A stretch of 49,896 bases of DNA from NCBI GenBank assembly GCA_001460835.1, contig CYKH01000544.1, positions 1 through 49,896 of the forward strand. Direction: 5' to 3'. The stretch is from Bodo saltans (Eukaryota; Euglenozoa; Kinetoplastea; Eubodonida; Bodonidae). Of the stretch, positions 37,187 to 45,491 are shown one piece after another. The position numbers and the translations under genes were made by a program. Positions within the stretch are counted from its first letter, which is position 1. Each line of letters begins with the position of its first letter. The notes under the pieces were generated by a model that was given only the letters and a program-made list of their open reading frames with translations, was not told the DNA's origin and ran no database searches.

Positions 37187-38911
37187 ATGAATGAATTATT
37201 CTCAGGGCTTCCGATGACAATGTCGTCCACGTCAACAACAATGGATGGCCGTCATTTCCAAGTGCGTCTCGAGCTGCTTCGGGGTGTCCTGATGCTGCTG
37301 CAGTACGATGGTAACACTATCGAACACTGCAATCGCGCTCAGCAGCTTTGCCAAGAACTCTCTGGGGAGGAGCGGAGTTGTTCCTCCCGTGAAGAAGAGT
37401 TGTTGCAAGAAGATGAACTTGCTTCGTCTCTTCCTCCCCATCACCACCACTGCATGATAGCGTACGCACTACAATGTCAAATTTTAGCGAGTATTGGGTA
37501 TCCCATTGACCTGAAGCCCCTTGAGCATGCAGTCGCATCATCGAAGGAAGACTCAGCATATCTCCTTCCGTGGGAACAGCGTCACATCGCTGCCGTGTTG
37601 ATGTTCTGCCGAGAACGTGACTTTAAGAGGACTGTGGACCTTGCCGTTGAAGCTTTGATGCTGGAGCCGCGAGATATCTTTTCCCTTCGACTGCTGTTCA
37701 TCTCAGTGTTTTTCTGTGGAGAGTACGTCGCGGCTCACAAAGCGCTGCATCAGCTGGTCTTCGCAGCAGTCCCTGGTGCAACAGATCGGAAGTCATATGC
37801 GGAAGCGTTGCAATCAATGCCAGTCAACTTGCCAATCGAGCACAGCTTGCCGTTGATGTTTCTCCCGTATGTGATCTCCTACTATGCCTTCACGATTGAG
37901 GAAATGGCCCAGATTTCTGGCTATGATGAGCATGCCAGAAGTGACTACCACGCGCAGATTGACGAGGCTGAAGCGTGGAACGATATCGCGATTGAACTCA
38001 TTCATCGCCTTAACATTGGTCGTCGTAGCAACCAGTTGCTGGCTATGTTGCCACCGTTTACGCATCCATACGCAATGCATGTGGTGTGCCATGTGTACGA
38101 GAGTCGCGGCGATCCGCTTGGTGGCATTGCGGCCATTGAGAATGTCTTCCCTCGAGAATTATGGATCGGGACGGCCCATCTTGTTGTCCATTGCTGGTGG
38201 CACGTGGCTCTTTTCCATCTTGATGCTCTCAACATCACCGAGGCGTTGCGCGTGTTTGATACGTATGTGATGGCTGCAGCTGTCAAATTCGATCCCTTTG
38301 GTCTCTCTGATGTGACGGCGTTCTTGACACGAGCGTTGATGAACGGCGACCTAGATCCCAAGAATGACCCACGATATGCAACCATTGAGGCACTGTGGGA
38401 GTACCACGCTGGTCATCCAGACCGCCGTATTACCCTCACAAGGTTCCCTTTCTTTCACGCTCACCTGTTTCTCACAAAATGGATGGTGGAGGATCACTCT
38501 GCCCTTCAATTTTTGTCTGGGAACCTAGAACATGAGTCTACTGTGCCAGTTGTTAGTGCGCTTTCCAACTGCCTTGTTCGTAACTCGTCATTACCTATTG
38601 TCGTAGGAGACGAGGAAGTGGATGATGGCAGCAGGAAGATGTACGCAGTGAATGAATTGCTCAAGGTTCGTGCCTCTGGATGGATTGAGATGGGAGGTAG
38701 CGCTGCCCAACGTGACATCCTACTACGCGTATGCCTGTACCTGGTCGCGCACTCACTTGACTCTGGCTCTTGTGCTGCGTCGCTGCGTTCCGCCCTTAAG
38801 GCCATCGTGCAGCGCATCGTTGAAGTGTTTCCAAAACAACCATATTACACAAATCTGTGGTCACGATTTGTTCAGCAATGGCGTGAGGAAGCCGATGCTG
38901 GCGAGTTGTAA
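37187..38911 (+). CDS. tetratricopeptide repeat protein 38 (TTC38) homologue
   Basis: A 574-residue helical-repeat protein. Several blocks match animal and bacterial TTC38: a RHIAAVLMFCRERDF segment then EALMLEPRDIFSLRLL; THPYAMHVVCHVYESRGDPLGG; the diagnostic HCWWHVALFHLDA followed by EALRVFDTYV; and near the C-terminus a WIEMGGSAAQRD block equal to the family's 'GGSnAQRD'. TTC38 proteins are cytosolic and of unknown biochemical role. The length fits, slightly longer than the human protein (about 470) because of an acidic Ser/Glu/His-rich N-terminal insert. It sits between the second and third members of the small cassette family. Confidence 0.8.
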   Translation: MNELFSGLPMTMSSTSTTMDGRHFQVRLELLRGVLMLLQYDGNTIEHCNRAQQLCQELSGEERSCSSREEELLQEDELASSLPPHHHHCMIAYALQCQILASIGYPIDLKPLEHAVASSKEDSAYLLPWEQRHIAAVLMFCRERDFKRTVDLAVEALMLEPRDIFSLRLLFISVFFCGEYVAAHKALHQLVFAAVPGATDRKSYAEALQSMPVNLPIEHSLPLMFLPYVISYYAFTIEEMAQISGYDEHARSDYHAQIDEAEAWNDIAIELIHRLNIGRRSNQLLAMLPPFTHPYAMHVVCHVYESRGDPLGGIAAIENVFPRELWIGTAHLVVHCWWHVALFHLDALNITEALRVFDTYVMAAAVKFDPFGLSDVTAFLTRALMNGDLDPKNDPRYATIEALWEYHAGHPDRRITLTRFPFFHAHLFLTKWMVEDHSALQFLSGNLEHESTVPVVSALSNCLVRNSSLPIVVGDEEVDDGSRKMYAVNELLKVRASGWIEMGGSAAQRDILLRVCLYLVAHSLDSGSCAASLRSALKAIVQRIVEVFPKQPYYTNLWSRFVQQWREEADAGEL

Positions 38912-39020
38912 TCAGAAGAGGATTTCATCATCAAAAACTTGTTTATTTGCACCGAAGTGATTTATTCTGCTAACAATGCGTTTTTTTTTCTCATGAGAAA
39001 TCACCTGTTCAGCATCGTTG

Positions 39021-39052
39021 TCACTTTTCTTTCCCCCCTCGCTCTTTTGGAG
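39021..39052 (+). promoter_or_regulatory. trans-splice acceptor of the third family member
   Basis: TCACTTTTCTTTCCCCCCTC then GCTCTTTTGGAG, with AG 39051-39052, 17 bases before ATG 39070. Confidence 0.55.
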
Positions 39053-39069
39053 TGAACCTAAGGTTGGAA

Positions 39070-39393
39070 ATGTTCCAGCGTCGCATGTTCTGCAGTTCGC
39101 AGATTCCACGAAGCATGTATGCGGCACTTCACATTCAGTCTGCCAAGCAAGCAACCAGTATGCTGCCGTCACTTGTGTCACTGCCGTCGCAAACACGTCT
39201 TATTGCTTCGGGTGTATCTCAAACAGCAATGGAGTCGATCCGTGGGAGTCAGGCGGCCCTCAACACAAATGTTGTGCTGGAGGACTTGATCGCCGTCATG
39301 ATGGCTGAACTAGGCTCATGCGCTTCGCTCTGGTGTAAACGCAATCTATCGTGTTTGGTCCAAGTACCGCGGATTTCAAAGGTGGCGTTGTGA
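39070..39393 (+). CDS. small protein family member 3 (divergent)
   Basis: A 107-residue protein starting MFQRRMFCSSQIPRSMY. Position by position it follows the pattern of the two upstream small genes: MF-x-RR, a Ser-Ser pair, IPR-x-M, then HI-x-S-x-x-QA and LP-x-LV-x-x-x-SQ. Its DNA is clearly diverged, unlike the near-identical first two. The rest is Ala/Leu/Val helix (VVLEDLIAVMMAELG) and a Cys-containing tail. Same inferred presequence, same unknown function. Confidence 0.5.
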   Translation: MFQRRMFCSSQIPRSMYAALHIQSAKQATSMLPSLVSLPSQTRLIASGVSQTAMESIRGSQAALNTNVVLEDLIAVMMAELGSCASLWCKRNLSCLVQVPRISKVAL

Positions 39394-39770
39394 TTTGTTT
39401 TTGAAACCGCACAAGATGTCAATCTCTGGTTGGTGTTGCCCCCCTTTCGTTGTCTGTCGCTCATTTTGAGGCAAGCGCAGAAATCAAACTCCTCTGTTCA
39501 GCAGCTCTTCACTACAACCTCCTTTTCACACAACAAACAAAAGCTCACAAATGATGTGTGACGCCAACACATCTTTCAACATAAGCTGATGGAATGAAAC
39601 AAACAAAACACATCAACAAAAGACGAAGTCAAAAAGAAAAACTCGGTAGGTGCAATGGAAACCTCGTAACTTCAATTGTTTTGTCTGTGTTTGATTCTTC
39701 CGTTTTCTTGATGATTATCGTAAGATGTCGCCTTGTGTTTTATTTTTATTGTCACCCTTTGAGTCAACCC
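39394..39770 (+). other. spacer before the epimerase gene
   Basis: An in-frame ATG at 39594 would extend the epimerase by 59 residues, including a hydrophobic stretch. That stretch is translated pyrimidine tract (CTTGTGTTTTATTTTTATTGTCACCCTTTGAG, AG near 39762), so the short start at 39771 is preferred. Confidence 0.45.
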
Positions 39771-40901
39771 ATGTCCGCTGCAACGTTACCAATTCGCCCT
39801 GGTGGGCCGCCAGTTTTAGTCACCGGTGCTGCCGGTTTTATCGGTTATCACATGACGATAAAACTCAACCAACTTGGCGTCAGTGTCATTGGTTTCGATA
39901 ACGTGAATGACTACTACGAGCAGAAGCTAAAAGAAGACAGACTGGATAAGTTATTTGGGACTGAGAACCGACTTCACGATGTTACGACCACCCCAATTTC
40001 ATCCACCTCCACTAGCTCGTTTGCTGCTACCAAGTCACAGGGGCCCAATCAACTATTCACGTTTATTCGTGCTGAGCTTGAGCAACTCGACGTCCTCCAA
40101 GCGCTTTTTGAGGAGCATACGTTCGAACTAGTGATCCACCTTGCCGCGCAAGCTGGTGTGCGTTACAGTTTGACCAATCCTTTGAGTTATATTCGCTCGA
40201 ACCTCGTCGGTTTTGAACACATTCTCGAGTGTTGCCGGCATCACCATGTCAAGCACCTGACCTACGCTTCTTCCTCCAGTGTTTACGGTGGCAACATGAA
40301 AACTCCTTTCTCGGAGCAAGACAACGTCGACCACCCAGTCTCGCTGTATGCTGCAACAAAGAAATCGAACGAGCTCATGGCGCACGCGTATGCCCACCTC
40401 TTCAATATGCCGTGCACAGGCCTCCGTTTCTTCACTGTGTACGGTCCATACGGACGCCCAGACATGGCCACTGCAATCTTCGCAGGTAACATTCTCAGAG
40501 ACAAACCTATCGATGTGTTCAACGACGGCAAGATGCAGCGTGATTTCACCTATGTGGACGACATCGTTGAGGGTATTTATCGCATTGCAGAGCGTCCCCC
40601 GCAACCGAACCCGCTATGGGACGCCACCAATCCAGATCCCTCCGTCAGCTCCGCACCATACCGCGTCTTGAACATTGGGAACTCTGATCCGGTGGAGCTT
40701 GGCGTATTTATCTCCACGCTGGAACGCGTCCTCGGTAAGGAAGCAGTGAAGAACATGAAACCGATGCAGCCCGGAGACGTGTTGGTCACAAGTGCGGATA
40801 CGAGCATGCTGGAAAGCATCACTGGCTTCGCCCCAAGCACACCGTTGGAGAGGGGGCTCGAATCTTATGTTGCGTGGTATCGCAGCTACTATGGTTTGTG
40901 A
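39771..40901 (+). CDS. UDP-glucuronate 4-epimerase (extended SDR family)
   Basis: A 376-residue enzyme with Rossmann motif GAAGFIG (19-25), substrate/cofactor segments FDNVNDYYEQ and HLAAQAGVRYSL, the YASSSSVYGG segment, catalytic Tyr193-X3-Lys197 (SLYAATKKSNELMAHAY), TGLRFFTVYGPYGRPDMA and RDFTYVDDIVEG. These match UDP-glucuronate 4-epimerases of bacteria (CapI-like) and plants (GAE), which convert UDP-glucuronate to UDP-galacturonate using bound NAD. A low-complexity insert (TTTPISSTSTSS) follows the first third. It lies directly upstream of glucuronokinase. The plant enzymes are Golgi-anchored; here an anchor exists only if the upstream ATG is used. Close similarity to bacterial/plant sequences raises lateral origin as a question. 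Confidence 0.88.
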   Translation: MSAATLPIRPGGPPVLVTGAAGFIGYHMTIKLNQLGVSVIGFDNVNDYYEQKLKEDRLDKLFGTENRLHDVTTTPISSTSTSSFAATKSQGPNQLFTFIRAELEQLDVLQALFEEHTFELVIHLAAQAGVRYSLTNPLSYIRSNLVGFEHILECCRHHHVKHLTYASSSSVYGGNMKTPFSEQDNVDHPVSLYAATKKSNELMAHAYAHLFNMPCTGLRFFTVYGPYGRPDMATAIFAGNILRDKPIDVFNDGKMQRDFTYVDDIVEGIYRIAERPPQPNPLWDATNPDPSVSSAPYRVLNIGNSDPVELGVFISTLERVLGKEAVKNMKPMQPGDVLVTSADTSMLESITGFAPSTPLERGLESYVAWYRSYYGL

Positions 40902-40954
40902 TCAAAAAAAATCATTTGACGGGAGAAAAAATAAGGAAACCGATTCCCCTTTGG

Positions 40955-41017
40955 TTTCTGTTTTTGTTTTTTTCTTTTTTCTTATTTTGCTCTGTTGAAT
41001 TTTCCTTCCCAAATCAG
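40955..41017 (+). promoter_or_regulatory. trans-splice acceptor deciding the glucuronokinase start
   Basis: A 60-base T/C-rich tract ends with TTCCTTCCCAAATCAG, AG 41016-41017. The first in-frame ATG after it is 41085; the upstream TTG of the longest frame (40995) lies inside the tract. Confidence 0.6.
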
Positions 41018-41084
41018 ACTGCAGCACGAAAGAAACAGTCTCGTGTCGAGTCACATCATAGCAAGAAGCAGATCGTATTGCTTG

Positions 41085-43184
41085 ATGCCCGCTATCCTTC
41101 TCTGCACCGGGCTATCTTCGTCACTGCAAAGTGCCATCGATGGTGTCGTTAACGAAATTGCCGGGCCACAGAACCACTTTCGGTACCTATCCCATCCCCT
41201 CCGTAGCGTCCCTCTACCACTCACCCCAGTAGTGGCATTGGGTAACTGTCACTCACTGCTAAGCGGGAATGAAGATGCATTTCTTGCTACCGGGCTCAGT
41301 GTCGTTCACCAGCGCAATCTCTTGGACGAGTGGCTCGACGCTGTCACTACGTTCGTCGCAGGCTCTGGACCGATTATCTTGGTCGTGGATGCCGTGTACT
41401 TCAAGTCATACGAACGGTGGGCAACATCGCGAGGTTTTCCGATGCACGACATCATCTCTAACGGTCGGACTCTAGACACGCAACCTCAAGCCCCAGTGTT
41501 GGACATCGATTTGGCGCTGCAGCACCTAAAGCGCCAAGGCACTTCACCACACACCAAGACACCAACCACGCCGCTTTCCTTTGTACCCACCAGTGGAGAT
41601 GTGACATCACAATGCGAAGAGTATCTCATCGGAATCGTTGGTCAAGGACCCGTTTGGTTTCACGGACCAAAACGATCCGCTGGATCATCCGTTGCTAGCA
41701 TTCTACTCGAAGAAATGAATCGACAACGCGCGGAACGACAAAAGCATGCATCAGTAGAGGCGGTTGTCGTCACAACTGGTGCCGACGAGGGCAAACTCTT
41801 TCTTGTGTCGCCTTCAGCGCTTCAACTCCTCGTTGACTCCGTCGACGCCGTCAACGGAAGCGAGGCCGCACTATCGTCCACAATTGTAGGCTCCTTAACG
41901 AAAGTGCTCAAGAAGGACGATCAAATCGTAGAATTGGCGCTGCTTCCTTCCTCGGCGGTTTCCAACTGCTCCGTGCTAGAAGATTACGTCGGCAGCGAGC
42001 CATCGCTTGAGCACCTTCGAACTTGTGAGCATGCTCGGCGCTCTCGTGGTAGTGAAAGAGTAGGCGTTGCTCGAACGAGGAGCTACGCTCGCGTTGGAGT
42101 GATGGGTAATCCGTCGGATCAACTTCACGGCAAGAGCATGGCCGTATCTATCGAAAACTTTTGGACCGACGTGCATATTTTTGAAAGCCCCTCTGTGCGC
42201 TTTATCCCCAACCCGATTACAGATCCCGTAGAGTTTGGCGGCTTGCAAGATGTGTTTGCCCTCTCTAGCGGAGATGGATATTCTGGAGGGTTGAGATTGG
42301 TGCAAGCAACATGCAAGCGCTTCTTTCAGTATTGCCAGAACAACAACATCTTTGCGAACACCGCCTCATCCACAACCTGGGCGCGCCGAGGCTTCACCAT
42401 CGCTTACGAAACGAATGTCCCTCGTCAAGTCGGTCTTGCTGGAAGTAGCTGTATCGTCACTGCTGTGCTGAAGGCACTGCTGCTCCACTTTGGCATCGTT
42501 GTGCTTCCAGAGGCGGAAGCTCAGGCGCAAAGCGGCACTGGCGTCCCCATTATCGCCAAAGAAGTTCTCCCATCGATCGCGCTAAGCGCCGAGATGGACG
42601 AGCTTGGTATTCATGCTGGCCTCATGGATCGTGTCATTCAAATGTACGGTGGCCTTGTTGCAATGGACTTCACCAACAAAGCTCAGATGGAGTTCAAGGG
42701 CTATGCAACCTATCGATCCCTAGATGCCAGAAGACTGCCCAAATTGCACCTAGCGTACGCAATTGACCCTTCGGACTCAGGCCGCAAGCATGCGACTGTG
42801 AAACAACGGTGGCTGAACGGTGACCAAGAAGTTCATGATGCGGCCAAGACTTGGGCATCGCTTGTAGATGAGCTCCTCGTAAACTTAGAAGGAGATGAAG
42901 GCACCAGCACGGTTTCGACTCCATCAACGCTTGGGACGAAGTTGGGTGAGCTGATGAATAGAAACTTCGACCTCCGCCGGAAACTTTATGGCGATGCGTC
43001 ACTTGGATGGAAGAATTTACGCATGATTGAAATCGCTCGCAGCTTAGGAGCCGCAGCTAAATTCCCAGGCTCCGGTGGTGCGATTTTGATCTACTGTGAT
43101 CCCGAAACTGTCAATACATGGAAGCTGAAGAAAGCAATGTACGCGGAAGGGTTTGTTCTCGTGAGCCTTCACTACCTCCCGTGA
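41085..43184 (+). CDS. glucuronokinase with N-terminal degenerate nucleotidyltransferase domain
   Basis: A 699-residue protein. The C-terminal ~370 residues are a GHMP kinase close to plant glucuronokinase: RVGVMGNPSD (336-345), FWTDVHIFES, DPVEFGGLQDVF, GYSGGLRLVQATCKRF, the ATP loop VPRQVGLAGSS (445-455), ALSAEMDELGIHAGLMDRVI then YGGLVAMDF, and a final SGGAILIY motif. It should phosphorylate D-glucuronate to glucuronate-1-phosphate. The N-terminal part (LLCTGLSSSL, then ILVVDAVYF, KSYERWATSRGFP and NGRTLDT) lines up with the sugar nucleotidyltransferase domain found in some animal-type glucuronokinases. However, the G-x-G-T-R loop and the usual catalytic Lys are not evident, so that domain is probably inactive. 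Next-door epimerase suggests a shared UDP-uronate pathway. Confidence 0.83.
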   Translation: MPAILLCTGLSSSLQSAIDGVVNEIAGPQNHFRYLSHPLRSVPLPLTPVVALGNCHSLLSGNEDAFLATGLSVVHQRNLLDEWLDAVTTFVAGSGPIILVVDAVYFKSYERWATSRGFPMHDIISNGRTLDTQPQAPVLDIDLALQHLKRQGTSPHTKTPTTPLSFVPTSGDVTSQCEEYLIGIVGQGPVWFHGPKRSAGSSVASILLEEMNRQRAERQKHASVEAVVVTTGADEGKLFLVSPSALQLLVDSVDAVNGSEAALSSTIVGSLTKVLKKDDQIVELALLPSSAVSNCSVLEDYVGSEPSLEHLRTCEHARRSRGSERVGVARTRSYARVGVMGNPSDQLHGKSMAVSIENFWTDVHIFESPSVRFIPNPITDPVEFGGLQDVFALSSGDGYSGGLRLVQATCKRFFQYCQNNNIFANTASSTTWARRGFTIAYETNVPRQVGLAGSSCIVTAVLKALLLHFGIVVLPEAEAQAQSGTGVPIIAKEVLPSIALSAEMDELGIHAGLMDRVIQMYGGLVAMDFTNKAQMEFKGYATYRSLDARRLPKLHLAYAIDPSDSGRKHATVKQRWLNGDQEVHDAAKTWASLVDELLVNLEGDEGTSTVSTPSTLGTKLGELMNRNFDLRRKLYGDASLGWKNLRMIEIARSLGAAAKFPGSGGAILIYCDPETVNTWKLKKAMYAEGFVLVSLHYLP

Positions 43185-43370
43185 AGCCCTCACACACTCT
43201 TGTGCGTAAATGAGTTTGTGTGTTTCCCCCCTACGTTTGTTCTCGATAGTGCTCACGTTTTACAGTTACACACTCCGATTTTGTTCCCATTTTGCTCGGT
43301 TGGATTCAGTCCTTTGTGGAGAAAAGAAGAGAAATAAAAAAGGAAAGTTGTCAGAATACATTTGCACCAT

Positions 43371-44264
43371 ATGTTTCCCATTCCAGCCGAAGACAGAAGC
43401 ATCAACCTACGATTTGGAAAGGCTGTGCGATTTAAGCCGTCGCTCATAGAAGGAGCTTACGATGGGAAAGCTGACGGTCGGCTTCGCGACAACCATGCAT
43501 CTCAGTTCGCTCGTCATCCCACGCACGTCCTGTGGAGCCACTTATCGAAGCCAGACTCGGACTACAACCCTGGAAGTCGAAAGCATGTCGCAGAGACTCA
43601 TCATGAGATGGCCGAGTCGAAAAAGCGCAGCAAGTATCAATGCGCACCCCTCCCTGACGAGTACTTGAAGAGCAGGATAATGCCCTCAGTTCCGCTCGAC
43701 CTCCTTAGCTGCAGCAGTGTAAACAATAGCCACAGCGGAGCTAACCTAGCTCAATCCAGTAGCCTTCTTGGGACTTCTGTTGTTTACGGACTGGCTGAGG
43801 GAAGACCTGAAATATCTCGCCTAGCCTCGCAGTTCGAACATCAGGAGTTCAAACTGAACATGGGTGAGCATCCGAGGAGTCGAATTGTGGCGAAGCCTCG
43901 AGATGTCGACCCGGTGCAAAAAGCCTCTTCGAATCCTCTTGTGATTGGAGACGACGTCGCCTCCATCAAAATCGCAATCGGGAAGCGCCCATTAGAACTC
44001 CCTCGATCAGTGTCGAGCCTGTCTGACAATCCGCCAACGTTTCGCAATAGTCCTTCTTTTGGAAAATACTCCGAAGCAGAGCGTCGTGGAGGTAAAAAGT
44101 TCGCCCCAAACGATGGCAGTGGAACAGCTGTATTTGATCCCTTATTTATTAAAGCAACAAACGCTGGACGTTCGATGGAGAACTGCCCACCGGATCAGCG
44201 TTCTTTGCATTTTATGGCTCAGCAAGAAGAACTTGTTTCGCGAATCCGCGACAAGCGTATTTAA
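43371..44264 (+). CDS. unknown basic protein
   Basis: A 297-residue protein starting MFPIPAEDRS, the first ATG in frame (three codons after an in-frame TTG). It is hydrophilic and basic with many Ser, His and Arg residues and no membrane segment, signal peptide or recognised domain. Segments such as HASQFARHPTHVLWSHLSKP and YNPGSRKHVAET look conserved-like and the last 30 residues are helical (QQEELVSRIRDKRI). Flagellar or cytoskeletal function is possible but unsupported. Confidence 0.55.
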   Translation: MFPIPAEDRSINLRFGKAVRFKPSLIEGAYDGKADGRLRDNHASQFARHPTHVLWSHLSKPDSDYNPGSRKHVAETHHEMAESKKRSKYQCAPLPDEYLKSRIMPSVPLDLLSCSSVNNSHSGANLAQSSSLLGTSVVYGLAEGRPEISRLASQFEHQEFKLNMGEHPRSRIVAKPRDVDPVQKASSNPLVIGDDVASIKIAIGKRPLELPRSVSSLSDNPPTFRNSPSFGKYSEAERRGGKKFAPNDGSGTAVFDPLFIKATNAGRSMENCPPDQRSLHFMAQQEELVSRIRDKRI

Positions 44265-44670
44265 GAACTGACCTGCGTCTGTGGATGACAAGGGGAGTTG
44301 TGAATACGGAGGGGAGTACATTGAATTTAGTGGTCCAGCTTTTGTTTTTGTTTCGCTGGAAAACCAACAGTTTGTGGTGTTTGTTGTGTTTTGATTTTGC
44401 TTCATTCCAACTGAGGCAACCAAATTGGATGTTTTGTCTAAACGTCAATGCGGTGCCTTGATTCGAGCAACCTTTTTTATTTGTAAAGTAACATCCTCGC
44501 GATGCAGCAGCGCACGGTCTCACCCGCCAAATAACTTCCAGAGACTTTTTTATGTATGTGTGTGCGCGCTTGACTGCTCATTGTCGTCATTTTTGTTGTT
44601 TTTGTTGTTTTCCTTCTGAGCTCCATCGCACTACCTTGGTAGGAGTTGTGTTGAAATCGTAACATTCACT
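44265..44670 (+). other. intergenic spacer
   Basis: T-rich and GTTTT-rich spacer of about 400 bases. The stretch TTTTTGTTGTTTTTGTTGTTTTCCTTCTGAG (AG near 44620) is the likely acceptor of the next gene. A GATTCGAGCAACC string near 44460 was checked as a tRNA B box but lacks the rest of a tRNA. Confidence 0.4.
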
Positions 44671-45261
44671 ATGGCTTCACGTAGTCTTTTAGGCTATCCC
44701 CTTAGAAAAGCTGCCCAGTCGGAGATGTTGCACGGTGGGGTGCGTCTCTCGTATTTGGTTGCTCGGCCTCCGCCAATGAAACTGACCAAATCGGAGGAGC
44801 TGGTCCTCCCAACCCCGCGACAGGAAAGAGAAGATATGGAGCTTGAATATACGCACGTAGGCCAACGCCTTCTGCCAGTGAATATTGGTCAGAGAATTCG
44901 TGTTGACATGGACGTGATTCGTGCCAAAGACGTGTACCGCCGATTCATGGAGAAGGAGCGTGGGCAGTCTTCGAAGTTCATTGCGAAAGCAAAAGATCTC
45001 AGCATCTTCCCCACCCAGCAGAAGGAAAGTATTGCCGCCGAGGTATTTGGTGCTGGAAAACGTTTCATGCCACTTCAAATGGTGAAGCCCAAGGCATCAC
45101 TCTATTCTGTGGCGACGCGTGGCACTGGTGTTCGCAGCACAAGAGGGCAATTATACCAAGAGCGACTTGACGGGAAGGGTTTCGGTTGGAAGCGAAAGGC
45201 GAGGTCACTGTGGCAACAGGACATCGATACCAACGGGTTCCGTCCTCATCGTTACTTCTAG
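44671..45261 (+). CDS. unknown basic protein, possibly mitochondrial
   Basis: A 196-residue protein with many Arg/Lys. The first ~30 residues (MASRSLLGYPLRKAAQSEML) have Arg, Ser and Leu with only one acid, compatible with a mitochondrial presequence. The body contains VGQRLLPVNIGQRIRVDM and a helical segment (RRFMEKERGQSSKF); the end is strongly basic (GFGWKRKARSLW then FRPHRYF). That composition is common in kinetoplastid mitoribosomal or RNA-binding proteins, but no domain is recognised and function is not assigned. Confidence 0.55.
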   Translation: MASRSLLGYPLRKAAQSEMLHGGVRLSYLVARPPPMKLTKSEELVLPTPRQEREDMELEYTHVGQRLLPVNIGQRIRVDMDVIRAKDVYRRFMEKERGQSSKFIAKAKDLSIFPTQQKESIAAEVFGAGKRFMPLQMVKPKASLYSVATRGTGVRSTRGQLYQERLDGKGFGWKRKARSLWQQDIDTNGFRPHRYF

Positions 45262-45403
45262 TTGTTTTTTTTCCTTCGAGGAACAAGAAACACCCTCAAT
45301 GGATGACGGTCCTTCACAAAAAAAAAAAAAACACGTAAGTTGACATTTGTGCAAGGAGACACATACTGCACTGATGTAATTACCCATTTTACCTGTTGTT
45401 TGT

Positions 45404-45423
45404 GTGTGCTTCTTTTTTGCAAG
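45404..45423 (+). promoter_or_regulatory. polypyrimidine/AG acceptor
   Basis: TGTGTGTGCTTCTTTTTTGCAAG with AG 45422-45423. It is upstream of ATG 45492. A GTAAGT string at 45335 lies 87 bases before it, so a cis-intron was also considered. Confidence 0.5.
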
Positions 45424-45491
45424 GAGAAGTTGACTTTTGCCCCCCAGACATCTCACAACTTGAAAATTTCGTCCGTCGTGTGTTGGTCCCG

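Noticed and set aside
39594-39770. N-terminal membrane anchor for the epimerase from ATG 39594
   Set aside because: The hydrophobic stretch is translated polypyrimidine tract and an acceptor AG lies just before ATG 39771; kept only as an alternative.
44455-44475. Possible minus-strand tRNA B box (GATTCGAGCAACC)
   Set aside because: The match has a two-base insertion and no A box or cloverleaf follows.
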